Source of the DNA: Hyperoodon ampullatus
Taxonomy: Eukaryota > Chordata > Mammalia > Artiodactyla > Ziphiidae
DNA length: 64,000 bases
Direction of reading: 5' to 3'
NCBI GenBank assembly: GCA_949752795.1
Contig: OX457065.1
Coordinates: 4,268,501 to 4,332,500, forward strand
Shown piece by piece: positions 47,901 to 60,386 of this stretch. Below the pieces are notes generated by a model, which saw nothing but the letters and a program-made list of their open reading frames with translations, did no database searches and had not been told where the DNA came from. The translations under genes were made by a program, and so were the position numbers. The stretch's first letter is position 1, and every line of letters starts with the position of its first letter.

Positions 47901-48200
47901 ATTCAATGCACCCATCCTCTCAGCATTAATTCAACCATTCTCTAAGCCATTAATTCAGCCAGTCCCTTAGCCATTAATACAGATTTCTCCGTTGCATTTT
48001 TTTATTTTATTGTTTAAAAAATTCTTTTTGATGATGACCATTTTTAAGGTCTTTTTAAACTGCTACAATATCGCTTCTGTTTCATGTTCGGGTTTTTGGC
48101 TGTGAGGCATGTGGGACCTTAGCTCCCAGACCAGGTATCAAACCCACACTCCCTGCATTGGAAGGCGAAGTCTTAAACACTGCACTGCCAGGCAAGTCCC
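44960..48200. repeat. Higher-order copy 2 (short, two internal deletions)
   Basis: SINE-2 to SINE-2 spacing is only 3,241 bp. Relative to copy 3 it lacks about 1.2 kb (the equivalent of 49,005-50,205, joined at ATTAATTCAGCCAA). Relative to copy 1 it lacks about 0.9 kb (the equivalent of 42,525-43,430, joined at about 46,615). The first deletion removes the site where SINE-1 lies in copies 3-5. It carries a 113-bp internal duplication (45,960 and 46,073) shared with copy 4. Confidence 0.9.
47999..48200 (-). mobile_element. SINE-2, higher-order copy 2
   Basis: Same element and same insertion point as in copy 1, multiplied with the array and not inserted anew (identical flanking variants). Confidence 0.9.
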
Positions 48201-49779
48201 TCTCCATTTCATTTAAATCATACACTCCGGCATCCATTAATACACCCATTCCCTCAGCCACTCATACACCCATAACCTAGGTCACTAATGCAAACATTCC
48301 TTCAGCCATTACTTCAGCTAGTCCCTCAGCCATTAATACAGCCATTCTCTCAGCCTTTCATGCACCAATTCCCTCAGCTATTAATACTGTACACACATTC
48401 CCACGTCCATTAATTCACCCATTCTCATATCCATTAATTCACCTTTTCTCTCAGCCATTAATTCAGGCATTCTCTCAGCCATTAAGCCACTCATCTCTAA
48501 GTCATTAACTCACTTATTCCCTCAGCCACTAATACACTCATTCCTTTAGTCATTACTTCACACATTCCCTCAGCCAGAATTCACCTATTCTGGCAGCCAT
48601 TAATACACCAATTCCCTAAGGCCTAATACACCCATTCTCTTTGCAATTAGTCCACCCATGCCCTCATGCCATTAATACACCCGTTCCCTTTCTCATTTAT
48701 GAACCCATTCGCTCAACCATTAGTTCACCATTACCTCAATCATTAGTTCACAGGTCCCTGAGCCATTAGTTTATCCATTGCCTTATCCCTCAATACTCCC
48801 ATTCCTTCAGGCACTCAATCACACTTTCCTTTAGCCACTAATCATAAACCATTATTTAAACCATTCCCTCAGCCTTTGATACACCACTTCCCTCAGGCAC
48901 TAATACATACATTCCCACATCCATTAATTCACCCATTTCCTCAGCCATTAATTGAGACAATCCCTGAACCATTAATTCAGGCATTCTTTCCACCATTAAT
49001 TCAGCCAAGCCCTCAGCCATTAATTCACCCATACCCTGAGTCATTAACTCACCTATTCCTTCAGCCATTAATACACTCATTCCCTCAATCATTACTTTAC
49101 ACATTCACTCAGCCATTAATTCACCTCTTCCCTCTGCCACTAATACACCAATTCCCTCATGCCTAAAAAACCCATTCTCTTAGCCATTAGTTCATCCATT
49201 CCCTCATGCCATTATGGAGCCATTGCCTTGACCATTATGTCACCCATTCCCTAAGCCATTAATTCACCTATTCCTTCTGCCATTAATACACCCATTCCCT
49301 CACGTCTAATACACCCATTCCCTTAGCCATTAGGTCACCCATTCCCTCATGACATTAATTTACCCCTTCCGTCAGCTCTTATACACACACTCCCTCAGCC
49401 CTTAATTCATCCATTGCCTCTCCATTAATTCACCACTCCTCTCAGCCATTAATGCATCTATTCCATCACCCATTAACATACCCGTGCTTCATGCCACTAA
49501 TACACCCATTCTCCTGGCCATTAATTCATCTACTTCCTCAGCATTAATACAACCGTTGCCTGTGCCATTAATTTACCCATTCCCTCAACCATTAATACAC
49601 CCTTTCCTTCAGTCATTATTTCACTCATTCCCTTAGCCACTAATACACCCATTCCATAGCCACTAATTCACTCATTCCCTTAGCCATTCATTCACCCATT
49701 TCCTCATGCCACTGATACATCCATTCCCTCAGGACATTGATACACCCATCGCTCAGCCACTGTTCATTTATTCCCTCAA

Positions 49780-50020
49780 AAACTAATACATGGGGCTTCC
49801 CTGGTGGCACAGTGGTTGAGAGTGCGCCTGCCAATGCAGGGGACACGGGTTCGTGCCCCGGTCCGGGAAGATCCCACATGCCGCAGAGTGGCTGGGCCTG
49901 TGAGCCATGGCCGCTGAGCCTGCGCATCTGCAGCCTGTGCTCCGCAACGGGAGAGGCCACAACAGTGAGAGGCCTGAGTACCACAAAAAACAAAATAAAA
50001 AACAAACAAACTAATACATG
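49780..50020 (+). mobile_element. SINE-1, higher-order copy 3
   Basis: CHR-type SINE in plus orientation (GGGCTTCCCTGGTGGCACAG head, GGGTTCGTGCCCC B-box region, A-rich tail). The 13-bp target duplication AAACTAATACATG is at 49,780-49,792 and 50,008-50,020. Confidence 0.95.
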
Positions 50021-53000
50021 CATTTTCTCAGCCTTTAATTCACCCACCACCTCAGCCCTTAACTCACCTATTCCCTCAGCCATTACTTGAACTATTCTCT
50101 CAGCCATTAATTCATCCATCCTCTCAGCCTTTGATACACCAATTCCATCAGCCATTAATACACATTCCCACACCCATTAATTCACCCATTCTCTCGGCCA
50201 TTAATTCAGCCAATCCCTCAGCCATTCCTTCACACATTCCCTCAGCAATAATCCACCCATTCCTTCAGCTATTAACTCACCCATTCCCTCTGCTGTTGAT
50301 AAACCTCAGCCACTGACACACCTATTCCTTCATGCCATTATTCACCCATTCCCTTGTCCCTAATAATGATTCCCTCAGCCAGTAATTCACCCATTCCCTC
50401 AGCAGTAATAGAGACTCCCTCAGCTAGTCAGCCATTTCCTCAGCCATTAATCCATCTACTCCCTCAGCCATTAACATATCCATTCTCTCAGCCATTAATT
50501 CACCCATTTCCTCATGCCATTAACTCATCCATTTCCTTGGCCCTCAAACAAGCTTTCCGCCACCTATTAATTCATCCGTTCTCTCCGCTGTTAGTTCACT
50601 CATGCTCTCAGCCACAAATACACGATTTCCGTAAATCATTCATTCACCTATTCCCTCTGCCATATTTCACTCATTCTATCCACCATTTCTCTTTCCACTC
50701 ATTCTCTAAGGCACTAATGCACCCAGTCCCTCAGGCATTAATACACCTATTCCCCAGCTGTTAGTTCACCCATTCCATCAGCCACATTCACCCATTTCCT
50801 AAGACATTCGTTCACCCATTCCCTCAGCCACTCATACACCGATTTCCTAGCCCACTAATACACCCATTCTCTCAGTCGTTAATTCAGTACTCCCTCAGCC
50901 TTTAATGCACCCATTCCTTCAGCCATTAATTAACCTATACCCTCAGGTGTTAATTCAACCATTCCCTCAGGCATTAATTCACCTATTCCATCACCTATTA
51001 GTTCAGCCATTTCGTCTGCCACATTCACCCATTTCCTAAGACATTGGTTCACCCATTCCATTAGACTCAAAGACATCCATTCACTCAGCTATTAACTCAC
51101 CCTTTCCCTCCACTATTCCCTCATCCATTAATACACCCATTCTTCAATCCATTAATGTACCCATTCCCTCATTCACTAGTACACACATTCCCTCCACATT
51201 AATTCACTCATTCCTTCAGCTGTTATGACTCATTCCGTCAGCCATTAATTCATCCATTCTGTCCACCATTAAGTCAGCCATTTTATCACCCATTATTTCA
51301 CCCATTCTTTCAGCCACTAATACACCTCTACTGGCAGCTATTCATTCATCCATCCCCTCATCCATTAATTTACTGATTACCATAGGAATTAGTTCACCCA
51401 TTCCCTCAGGCAATAATTCACCCATTAACTCAACTATTAATTCACCTTATCCCTCAGCCCTTAATACACCCATTCCCTGAGCCATTGATACACCTATTCC
51501 TTCATCTATAATATACCCATTGCCTCATGCCATTAATACAACCATTCCCTCAACCACTAATGCACCCATTCTTTCAACCATTAATTCACCCATTCCATCA
51601 GCCGTTAATACACCAATTGTTTTACGCCTAGACACCCATTCACTCAGCACTTAGTTCACCCATATCCCCACCATTAATTCAGACAGTCCCTCAGCCATTA
51701 TTTCATCCATTCCCAAAGCCTTTGATACACCAATTCCCTCAACCATTAATACACACACTCGCCCATCCACTAATTCACTCATGCACACCTCCATTAATTC
51801 ACCCATTCCCTCAGCCATTTATTCAGTTTTTCCTCAGCCATTAACTCAGCCAATCCTTCACCCACTAAATCACCCATTCCTCACCATTAATTCACCCATT
51901 CTCTCCAACATTAAGCCAGCCATATTCTCATCCACTGTTTCACCCATTCTTGTAGCCACTAATACACCTTCTGCAGCCCTTCATTCATTCATTCCCTCAG
52001 CCATTAATTCACTAGTTAGCTTAGGAATTAGTTCACTTACTACCTCAGCCATTAGTTTATCCATTCTCTCAGCCATTAATTTACCCATCCCCTCAACCAT
52101 TAATTCACCTATTCCCTGAGCCTTTAATACACCCATTCCCTGAGCCATTAATACACCTATCCCCTTTTCTAAAACATACACATTCCCTCATGCCATTAAT
52201 ACACCCATTCCTTCAGCCATTAATTCATCTATTCCCTCAGCCATTAATACACTCACTTCCTCTTGGCATTAATTAATGCATACCCTCAACCCTAATACAA
52301 ACTTTCCTTCAGCTATTAATTCATCCATCCGCTCAGCCACTAACCCACCATTTCCGTAAGTCATTAATTCACCCATTTTTCTCTGCCATAAGTTCACTCA
52401 TTCTCTAAGCCACTAATGCACCCAGTTCCTCCAAGCATTAATTCACCTATTACATCAGTCAGTAGTTCACCCATTCTATAAGCTACATTCGCCCATTTCT
52501 TAAGAAGTTAGTTCACCCATTCCCTCAAACAGTAATACACCCGTTTTCTAGGCGACTAATGCACCTATTCTCTCACCCATTAATTCAGCCAATCCCTGAG
52601 ACATTCTCTCGGCCATTAATTAAACTGTTTCTTCAGCCATTCCCCCATTCTCTCAGCCACAAATACATCCACATCTTCGGCCACTAATGCACCCAGTTTC
52701 TCAGGTATTAATTCACCCGCTGTGTCCGTCATTAATACAGCCAATCCCTCAGCCATTATTTCAGCCATTCCCATGGCCTTTGATACAGCAATTCCCTTAA
52801 CCATTAATACACACACTCCGCCATCCATTAATTCACCCATACCCATCTGTTAATTCACCGATCCCTAGCCATTAATTCATCCATTTCACAGCCATTAATT
52901 TACCCATTCACTCTACCATTAATTCACCCATTCTTTCCAGCTTAGTTCACCCATATTGTAATCCACTAATCCACCCAGTCCTTCAGGCATTAATTCACAC

Positions 53001-53160
53001 ATTCCCTCCGCCATTAGTTCACTCATTCCCTCAACCACTAATACACCCATTTACTAGGCATTCAATGCACCCATTCTCTCAGCATTAATTCAAACATTCT
53101 CTCGGCCATTATTTCAGCCATTCCCTTAGCCACTAATACACACATTTCTCCATTTCATTT

Positions 53161-53361
53161 TTTTTATTTTATTGTTTAAAAAAATTTTTTTGATGATGAC
53201 CATTTTTAAAGTCTTTTTAAACTGCTACAATATCGCTTCTGTTTCACGTTCGGGTTTTTGGCCCCGAGGCATGGGGGATCTTAGCTCCCCGACGAGGTAT
53301 CAAACCAAACCCCCTGCATTCGAAGGCAAAGTCTTAAACACTGGACTGCCAGGCAAGTCCC
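53161..53361 (-). mobile_element. SINE-2, higher-order copy 3
   Basis: Flanked by TCTCCATTTCATTT (53,147-53,160) and TCACCATTTCATTT (53,362-53,375), which look like the original target duplication with one substitution. Confidence 0.9.
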
Positions 53362-54943
53362 TCACCATTTCATTTAAATCATACACTCCGGCATCCACTA
53401 ATACACCCATTCCCTCAGCCACTCATACACCCATAACCTAGGTCACTAATGCACCCATTCCTTCAGCCATTACTTCAGCTAGTCCCTCAGCCATTAACAC
53501 AGCCATTCTCTCAGCCTTTGATACACCAATTCCCTCAGCTATTAATACTGTACACACATTCTCACGTTCATTGATTCACCCATGCCCGTATCCATTAATT
53601 TACCTTTGCCCTCAGCCATTAATTCAGGCATTCTCTCAGCCATTAAGTCACCCATCTCTAAGTCATTAACTCACCTATTCCCTCAGCCACTAATACACTC
53701 ATTCCTTTAGTCTTTACTTCACACATTCCCTCAGCCAGAATTCACCTATTCTGGAAGCCATTAATACACCAATTCCCTAAGGCCTAATACACCCATTCTC
53801 TTAGCAATTAGTCCACCCATGTCCTCATGTCATTAATACACCCGTTCACTTTCTCATTTATAAACCCATTCGCTCAACCATTAGCTCACTGTTACCTCAA
53901 TCATTAGTTCACAGGTCCCTGAGCCATAAGTTTATCCATTGCCTCATCCCTTAATACACCCATTCCTTCAGGCACTAAATCACACTTTCCTTTAGCCACT
54001 AATCATAAGCCATTATTTAAACCATCCCCTCAGCCTTTGATACACCAATTCCCTCAGGCACTAATACATACATTCCCACATCCATTAATTCACCCATTTC
54101 CTCAGCCATTAATTGAGACAATCACTGAGTCATTAATTCTCCACCATTAATTTGGCCAAGCCCTCAGCCATTAATTCGCCCATACCCTGAGTCATTAACT
54201 CACCTATTCCTTCAGCCATTAATACACTCATTCCCTCAGTCATTACTTTACACATTCACTCAGCCATTAATTCACCTCTTCCCTCTGCCATTAATACACC
54301 AATTCCCTCATGCCTAAAAAACCCATTCTCTTAGCCATTAGTTCATCCATTCCCTCATGCCATTATGGAGCCATTGCCTTGACCATTATGTCACCCATTC
54401 CCTAAGCCATTAATTCACCTATTCCTTCCGCCATTAATACACCCATTCCCTCACGTCTAATACACCCATTCCCTTAGCCATTAGGTCACCCATTCCCTCG
54501 TGACATTAATTTACCCCTTCCTTCAGCTCTTATGCACACACTCCCTCAGCCCTTAATTCACCATTGCCTCTCCATTAATTCACCACTCCTCTCAGCCATT
54601 AATTCATCCATTCCATCACCCATTAATACACCCGTGCTTCATGCCATTAATACACCCATTCTCCCAGCCATTAATTCATCTATTTCATCAGCATTAATAC
54701 AACCGTTGCCTCCTGCCATTAATTTACCCATTCCCTCAACCATTAATACACACTTTCCTTCAGTCATTATTACACTCATTCCCTTAGCCACTAATACACC
54801 CATTCCATAGCCACTAATTCACTCATTCCCTTAGCCATTAACTCACCCATTTCCTCATGCCACTGATACATCCATTCCCTCAGGACATTGATACACCCAT
54901 CGCTCAGCCACTGTTCATTTATTCCCTCAAAAACTAATACATG

Positions 54944-55139
54944 GGGCTTCCCTGGTGGCACAGTGATTGAGAGTGCGCCTGCCAATGCAGGGGACACGGG
55001 TTCCTGCCCCAGTCCTGGAAGATCCCACATGCCGCAGAGCCATGGCCGCTGAGCCTGCGCGACCGCAGCCTGTGCTCCGCAACGCGAGAGGCCACAACAG
55101 TGAGAGGCCCACGTACTGCAAAAAAACAAAACAAAAAAC
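54944..55139 (+). mobile_element. SINE-1, higher-order copy 4 (internal deletion)
   Basis: Same insertion site as in copy 3. A short internal stretch is missing (CGCAGAGCCATGGCCGCTG, where copy 3 has extra bases between CAGAG and CCATGG). The right target duplication reads AAACTAATACACG. Confidence 0.93.
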
Positions 55140-58100
55140 AAACTAATACACGCATTTCCTCAGCCTTTAATTCACCCACTACCTCAGCCCTTAATTCACC
55201 TATTCCCTCAGCCATTACTTGAACTGTTCCCTCAGCCATTAATTCAGCCATCCTCTCAGCCTTTGATACACCAATTCCATCAGCCTTTAATACACATTCC
55301 CACACCCATTAATTCACCCATTCTCTCCGCCATTAATTCAGCCAATCCCTCAGCCATTCCTTCACACATTCCCTCAGCCATAATTCACCCATTCCTTCAG
55401 CTATTAATTCACCCATTCCCTCTGCTGTTGATAAACTTCAGCCACTGACACACCTATTCCTTCATGCCATTATTCACCCATTCCCTTTTCCCTAATAATG
55501 ATTCCCTCAGCCAGTAATTCACCCATTCCCTCAGCAGTAATAGAGACTCCCTCAGCTAGTCAGCCATTTCCTCAGCCATTAATCCATCCACTCCCTCAGC
55601 CATTAACATATCCATTCTCTCAGGAATTAATTCACCCATTTCCTCAGCAGTAATAGAGACTCCCTTAGCTATTCTGCCATTTCCTCAGCCATTAATCCAT
55701 CTACTCCCTCAGCCATTAACATATCCATTCTCTCAGCCATTAATTCACCCATTTCATGCCATTAACTCACCCATTCCCTCGGCCCTCAAACAAGCTTTCC
55801 GCCACCTATTAATTCATCCATTCTCTCAGCCGTTAGTTCACTCATGCTCTCAGCCACAAACACACGATTTCCGTAAATCATTCATTCACCTATTCCCTCT
55901 GTCATATTTCACTCATTCTATCCACCATTTCTCTTTCCACTCATTCTCTAAGGCACTAATGCACCCACTCCCTCAGGCAATAATTCACCTATTCTCCCGC
56001 CGTTAGTTCACCCATTCCATCAGCTACATTCACCCATTTCCTAAGACATTCGTTCACCCATTCCCTCAGCCACTCATACACCGATTTCCTAGCCCACTAA
56101 TACACCCATTCTCTCAGTCGTTAATTCAGTACTCCCTCAGCCTTTAATGCACCCATTCCTTCAGCCATTAATTAACCTATACCCTCAGGTGTTAATTCAA
56201 CCATTTCCTCAGGCATTAATTCACCTATTCCATCACCTATTAGTTCAGCCATTTCGTCTGCCACATTCACCCATTTCCTAAGACATTGGTTCACCCATTC
56301 CATTAGACTCAAAGACATCCATTCACTCAGCTATTAACTCACCCTTTCCCTCCACTATTCCCTCATCCATTAATACACCCATTCTTCAATCCATTAATGT
56401 ACCCATTCCCTCATCCACTAGTACACACATTCCCTCAACATTAATTCACCCATTCCCTCAGCTCTTATGACTCATTCCGTCAGCCTTTAATTCATCCATT
56501 CTGTCCACCATTAAGTCAGCCATTTTATCACCCATTATTTCACCCATTCTTTCAGCCACTAATACATCTCTTCCAGCAGCTATTCATTCATCCATCCCCT
56601 CATCCATTAGTTTACTGATTACCGTAGGAATTACTTCAACCATTCCCTCAGGCAATAATTCACCCATTAACCTAACTATTAATTCACCTTATCCCTCAGC
56701 CCTTAATACACCCATTCCCTGAGCCATTGATACACCTATTCCTTCACCTATAATATACCCATTGCCTCATGCCATTAATACAACCATTCCCTCAACCACT
56801 AATGCACCCATTCTTTCAACCATTAATTCACCCATTCCATCAGCCGTTAATACACCAATTGTTTTATGCCTAGACACCCATTGACTCAGCAGTTAGTTCA
56901 CCCATATCCCCACCATTAATACGGCCAGTCCCTCAGCCATTATTTCATCCATTCCCAAAGCCTTTGATACACCAATTTCCTCAACCATTAATACACACTC
57001 CCCCATCCACTAATTCACTCATGCACACCTCCATTAATTCACCCATTGCCTCAGACATTTATTCAGTTTTCCCTCAGCCATTAACTCAGCCAGTCCTTCA
57101 CCCACTAAATCACCCATTCCTCACCATTAATTCACCCATTCTCTCCAACATTAAGCCAGCCATATTCTCATCCACTGTTTCACCCATTCTTGCAGCCACT
57201 AATAAACCTCCTGCAGCCCTTCATTCATTCATTCCCTCAGCCATTAATTCACTAGTTAGCTTAGGAATTAGTTCACTTACTACCTCAGGCATTAGTTTAT
57301 CCATTCTCTCAGCCATTAGTTTACCCATCCCCTCAACCATTGATTCACCTATTCCCTGAGCCTTTAATACACCCATTCCCTGAGCCATTAATACACCTAT
57401 CCCCTTATGTATAATATACACATTCCCTCATGCCATTAATACACCTATTCCTTCAGCCATTAATTCATCTATTCCCTCAGCCATTAATACACTCACTTCC
57501 TCTTGGCATTAATTAATGCATACCCTCAACCCTAATATAAACTTTCTTTCACCTATTAATTCATCCATCTGGTCAGCCACTAACCCACCATTGCTGTAAG
57601 TTATTAATTCACAAATTATTTTCTGCCATAAGTTCACTCATTCTCTAAGCCACTAATGCACCCAGTTCCTCCAAGCATTAATTCACCTATTACATCAGCC
57701 ATTAGTTCACCCATTCCATAAGCTACATTCGCCCATTTCTTAAGAACTTAGTTCACCCATTCCCTCAAACAGTAATACACCATTTTCTAGGCGACTAATG
57801 CACCCATTCTCTCACCCATTAATTCAGCCAATCCCTGAGACATTCTCTCAGCCATTAATTAAACTATTTCTTCAGACATTCCCCCATTCTCTCAGCCACA
57901 AATACACCCACATCTTCGGCAATTAATGCACCCATTTTCTCAGGTATTAATTCACCTGCTGTGTCAGTCATTAATTCAGCCATTATTTCAGCCATTCCCA
58001 TAGCCTTTGATACAGCAATTCCCTTAACCATTAATACACACACTCCTCCATCCATTAATTCACCCATACCCGTCTGTTAATTCTCCCATCCCTAGCCATT

Positions 58101-58386
58101 AATTCATCCATTTCCTCAGCCATTAATTTACCCATTCCCTCTACCATTAATTCACTCATTTTTTCTGCCTTAGTTCACCCATACTGTAATCCCCTAATCC
58201 ACCCAGTCCTTCAGGCATTAATTCACACATTCCCTCTGCCATTAGTTCACTCATTCCCTCAGCCACTAATACACCCATTTACTAGGTCTTCAATGCACCC
58301 ATTCTCTCAGCATTAATTCAACCGTTCTCTTGGCCATTAACTCAACCATTCCTTTAGCCATTAATACACACATTTCTCCATTTGAT

Positions 58387-58588
58387 TTTTTAATTTTATT
58401 GTTAAAAAATTTTTTTTGATGATGAGCATTTTTCAGGTCTTTTTAAACTGCTACAATATTGTTTCTGTTTTGCGTTTTGTTTTTTCGCCACGAGGCATGT
58501 GGGATCTTAGCTCCCGGACCAGGTATCAAACCCACACCCCCTGCATTGGAAGGCGAAGTCTTAAACACTACACTGCCAGGCAAGTCCC
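58387..58588 (-). mobile_element. SINE-2, higher-order copy 4
   Basis: Same element and site as in copies 1-3, with private substitutions (TTTTTCGCCACGAGGCATG). Confidence 0.9.
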
Positions 58589-60144
58589 TCTCCATTTCAC
58601 TTAAATCATACACTCCAGCATCCATTAATACACCCATTCCCTCAGCCACTCATACACCCATAACCTAGGTCACTAATGCAAACATTCCTTCAGCCATTCC
58701 TTCAGCTAGTCCCTCAGCCATTACTTCAGCTAGTCCCTCAGCCATTAATACAGCCGTTCTCTCAGCCTTCGATACACCAATTCCCTCAGCTATTAATACT
58801 GTACACACATTCCCACGTCCATTAATTCACCCATTCTCATATCCATTAATTCACCTTTTCTCTCAGCCATTAATTCAGGCATTCTCTCAGCCATTAAGTC
58901 ACCCATCTCTAAGTCATTAACTCACCTATTCCCTCAGCCACTAATACACTCATTCCTTTAGTCATTACTTCACACATTCCCTCAGCCAGAATTCACCTAT
59001 TCTGGCAGCCATTATTACACCAATTCCCTAAGGCCTAATACACCCATTCTCTCAGCAATTAGTCCACCCATGCCCTCATGCCATTAATACACCCATTCCC
59101 TTTCTCAGTTATAAACCCATTCGCTCAACCATTAGCTCACTGTTACCTCAAGCATTAGTTCACAGGTCCCTGAGCCATTAGTTTATCCACTGCCTCATCC
59201 CTTAATACACCCATTCCTTCAGGCACTCAATCACACTTTCCTTTAGCCACTAATCCTCAGCCATTATTTTAGCCATTCCCTCAGCCTTTGATACACCAAT
59301 TCCCTCAGGCACTAATACATACATTCCCACATCCATTAATTCACCCATTTCCTCAGCCATTAATTCAGCCAATCCCTCAGCCATTAATTCACCCATACCC
59401 CGAGTCACTAACTCATCTATTCCTTCAGCCATTAATACACTCATTCCCTCAGTCATTACTTTACACATTCACTCAGCCATTAATTCACCTCTTCCCTCTA
59501 CCATTAATACACCAATTCCCTCATGCCTAAAAAAGCCATTCTCTTAGCCATTAGTTCATCCATTCCCTCATGCCATTATGGAGCCATTGCCTTGACCATT
59601 ATGTCACCCATTCCCTAAGCCATTAATTCACCTATTCCTTCCGCCATTAATACACCCATTCCCTCACGTCTAATACACCCATTCCCTTAGCCATTAGGTC
59701 ACCCATTCCCTCATGACGTTAATTTACCCCTTCCGTCAGCTCTTACACACACACTCCCTCAGCCCTTAATTTATCCATTGCCTCTCCATTAATTCACCAG
59801 TCCTCTCAGCCATTAATTCATCCATTCCATCACCCATGAATATACCCGTGCTTCATGCCATTAATACACCCATTCTCCCAGCCATTAATTCATCTATTTC
59901 CTCAGCATTAATACAACCGTTGCCTCCTGCCATTAATTTACCCATTCCCTCAACCATTAATACACCCTTTCCTTCAGTCATTATTACACTCTTTCGTTTA
60001 GCCACTAATACACCCATTCCATAGCCACTAATTCACTGATTCCCTCAGCCATTAATTCACCCATTTCCTCATGCCACTGATACATCCATTCCCTCAGGAC
60101 ATTGATACACCCATCGCTCAGCCACTGTTCATTTATTCCCTCAA

Positions 60145-60386
60145 AAACTAATACATGGGGCTTCCCTGGTGGCACAGTGGTTGAGAGTGCGCCTGCCAAT
60201 GCAGGGGATACGGGTTCCTGCCCTGGTCCGGGAAGATCCCACATGCCGCGGAGCGGCTGCGCCCGTGAGCCGTGGCCGCTGAGCCTGCGCGTCCGCAGCC
60301 TGTACTCCGCAACAGGAGAGGCCACAACAGTGAGAGGCCCACGTACCGCAAAAAAACAAAACAAAAAACAAACAAACTAATACATG
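60145..60386 (+). mobile_element. SINE-1, higher-order copy 5
   Basis: SINE body at 60,158-60,373 with AAACTAATACATG on both sides. Same site as in copies 3 and 4. Confidence 0.95.

Larger units (their letters stand above)
48201..53361. repeat. Higher-order copy 3 (full length)
   Basis: 5,161 bp between SINE-2 ends. Contains SINE-1 at 49,793-50,007 and all segments missing from copies 2 and 5. It lacks the 113-bp duplication. Confidence 0.92.
53362..58588. repeat. Higher-order copy 4 (full length, with 113-bp duplication)
   Basis: 5,227 bp between SINE-2 ends. It has SINE-1 and also the 113-bp duplication (TAATAGAG at 55,538 and 55,651) at the same spacing as copy 2. Confidence 0.92.

Noticed and set aside
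49793..50007. tRNA-like head with A/B-box motifs
   Set aside because: It is the 5' part of a SINE with A-rich tail and target duplication, not a functional tRNA gene.
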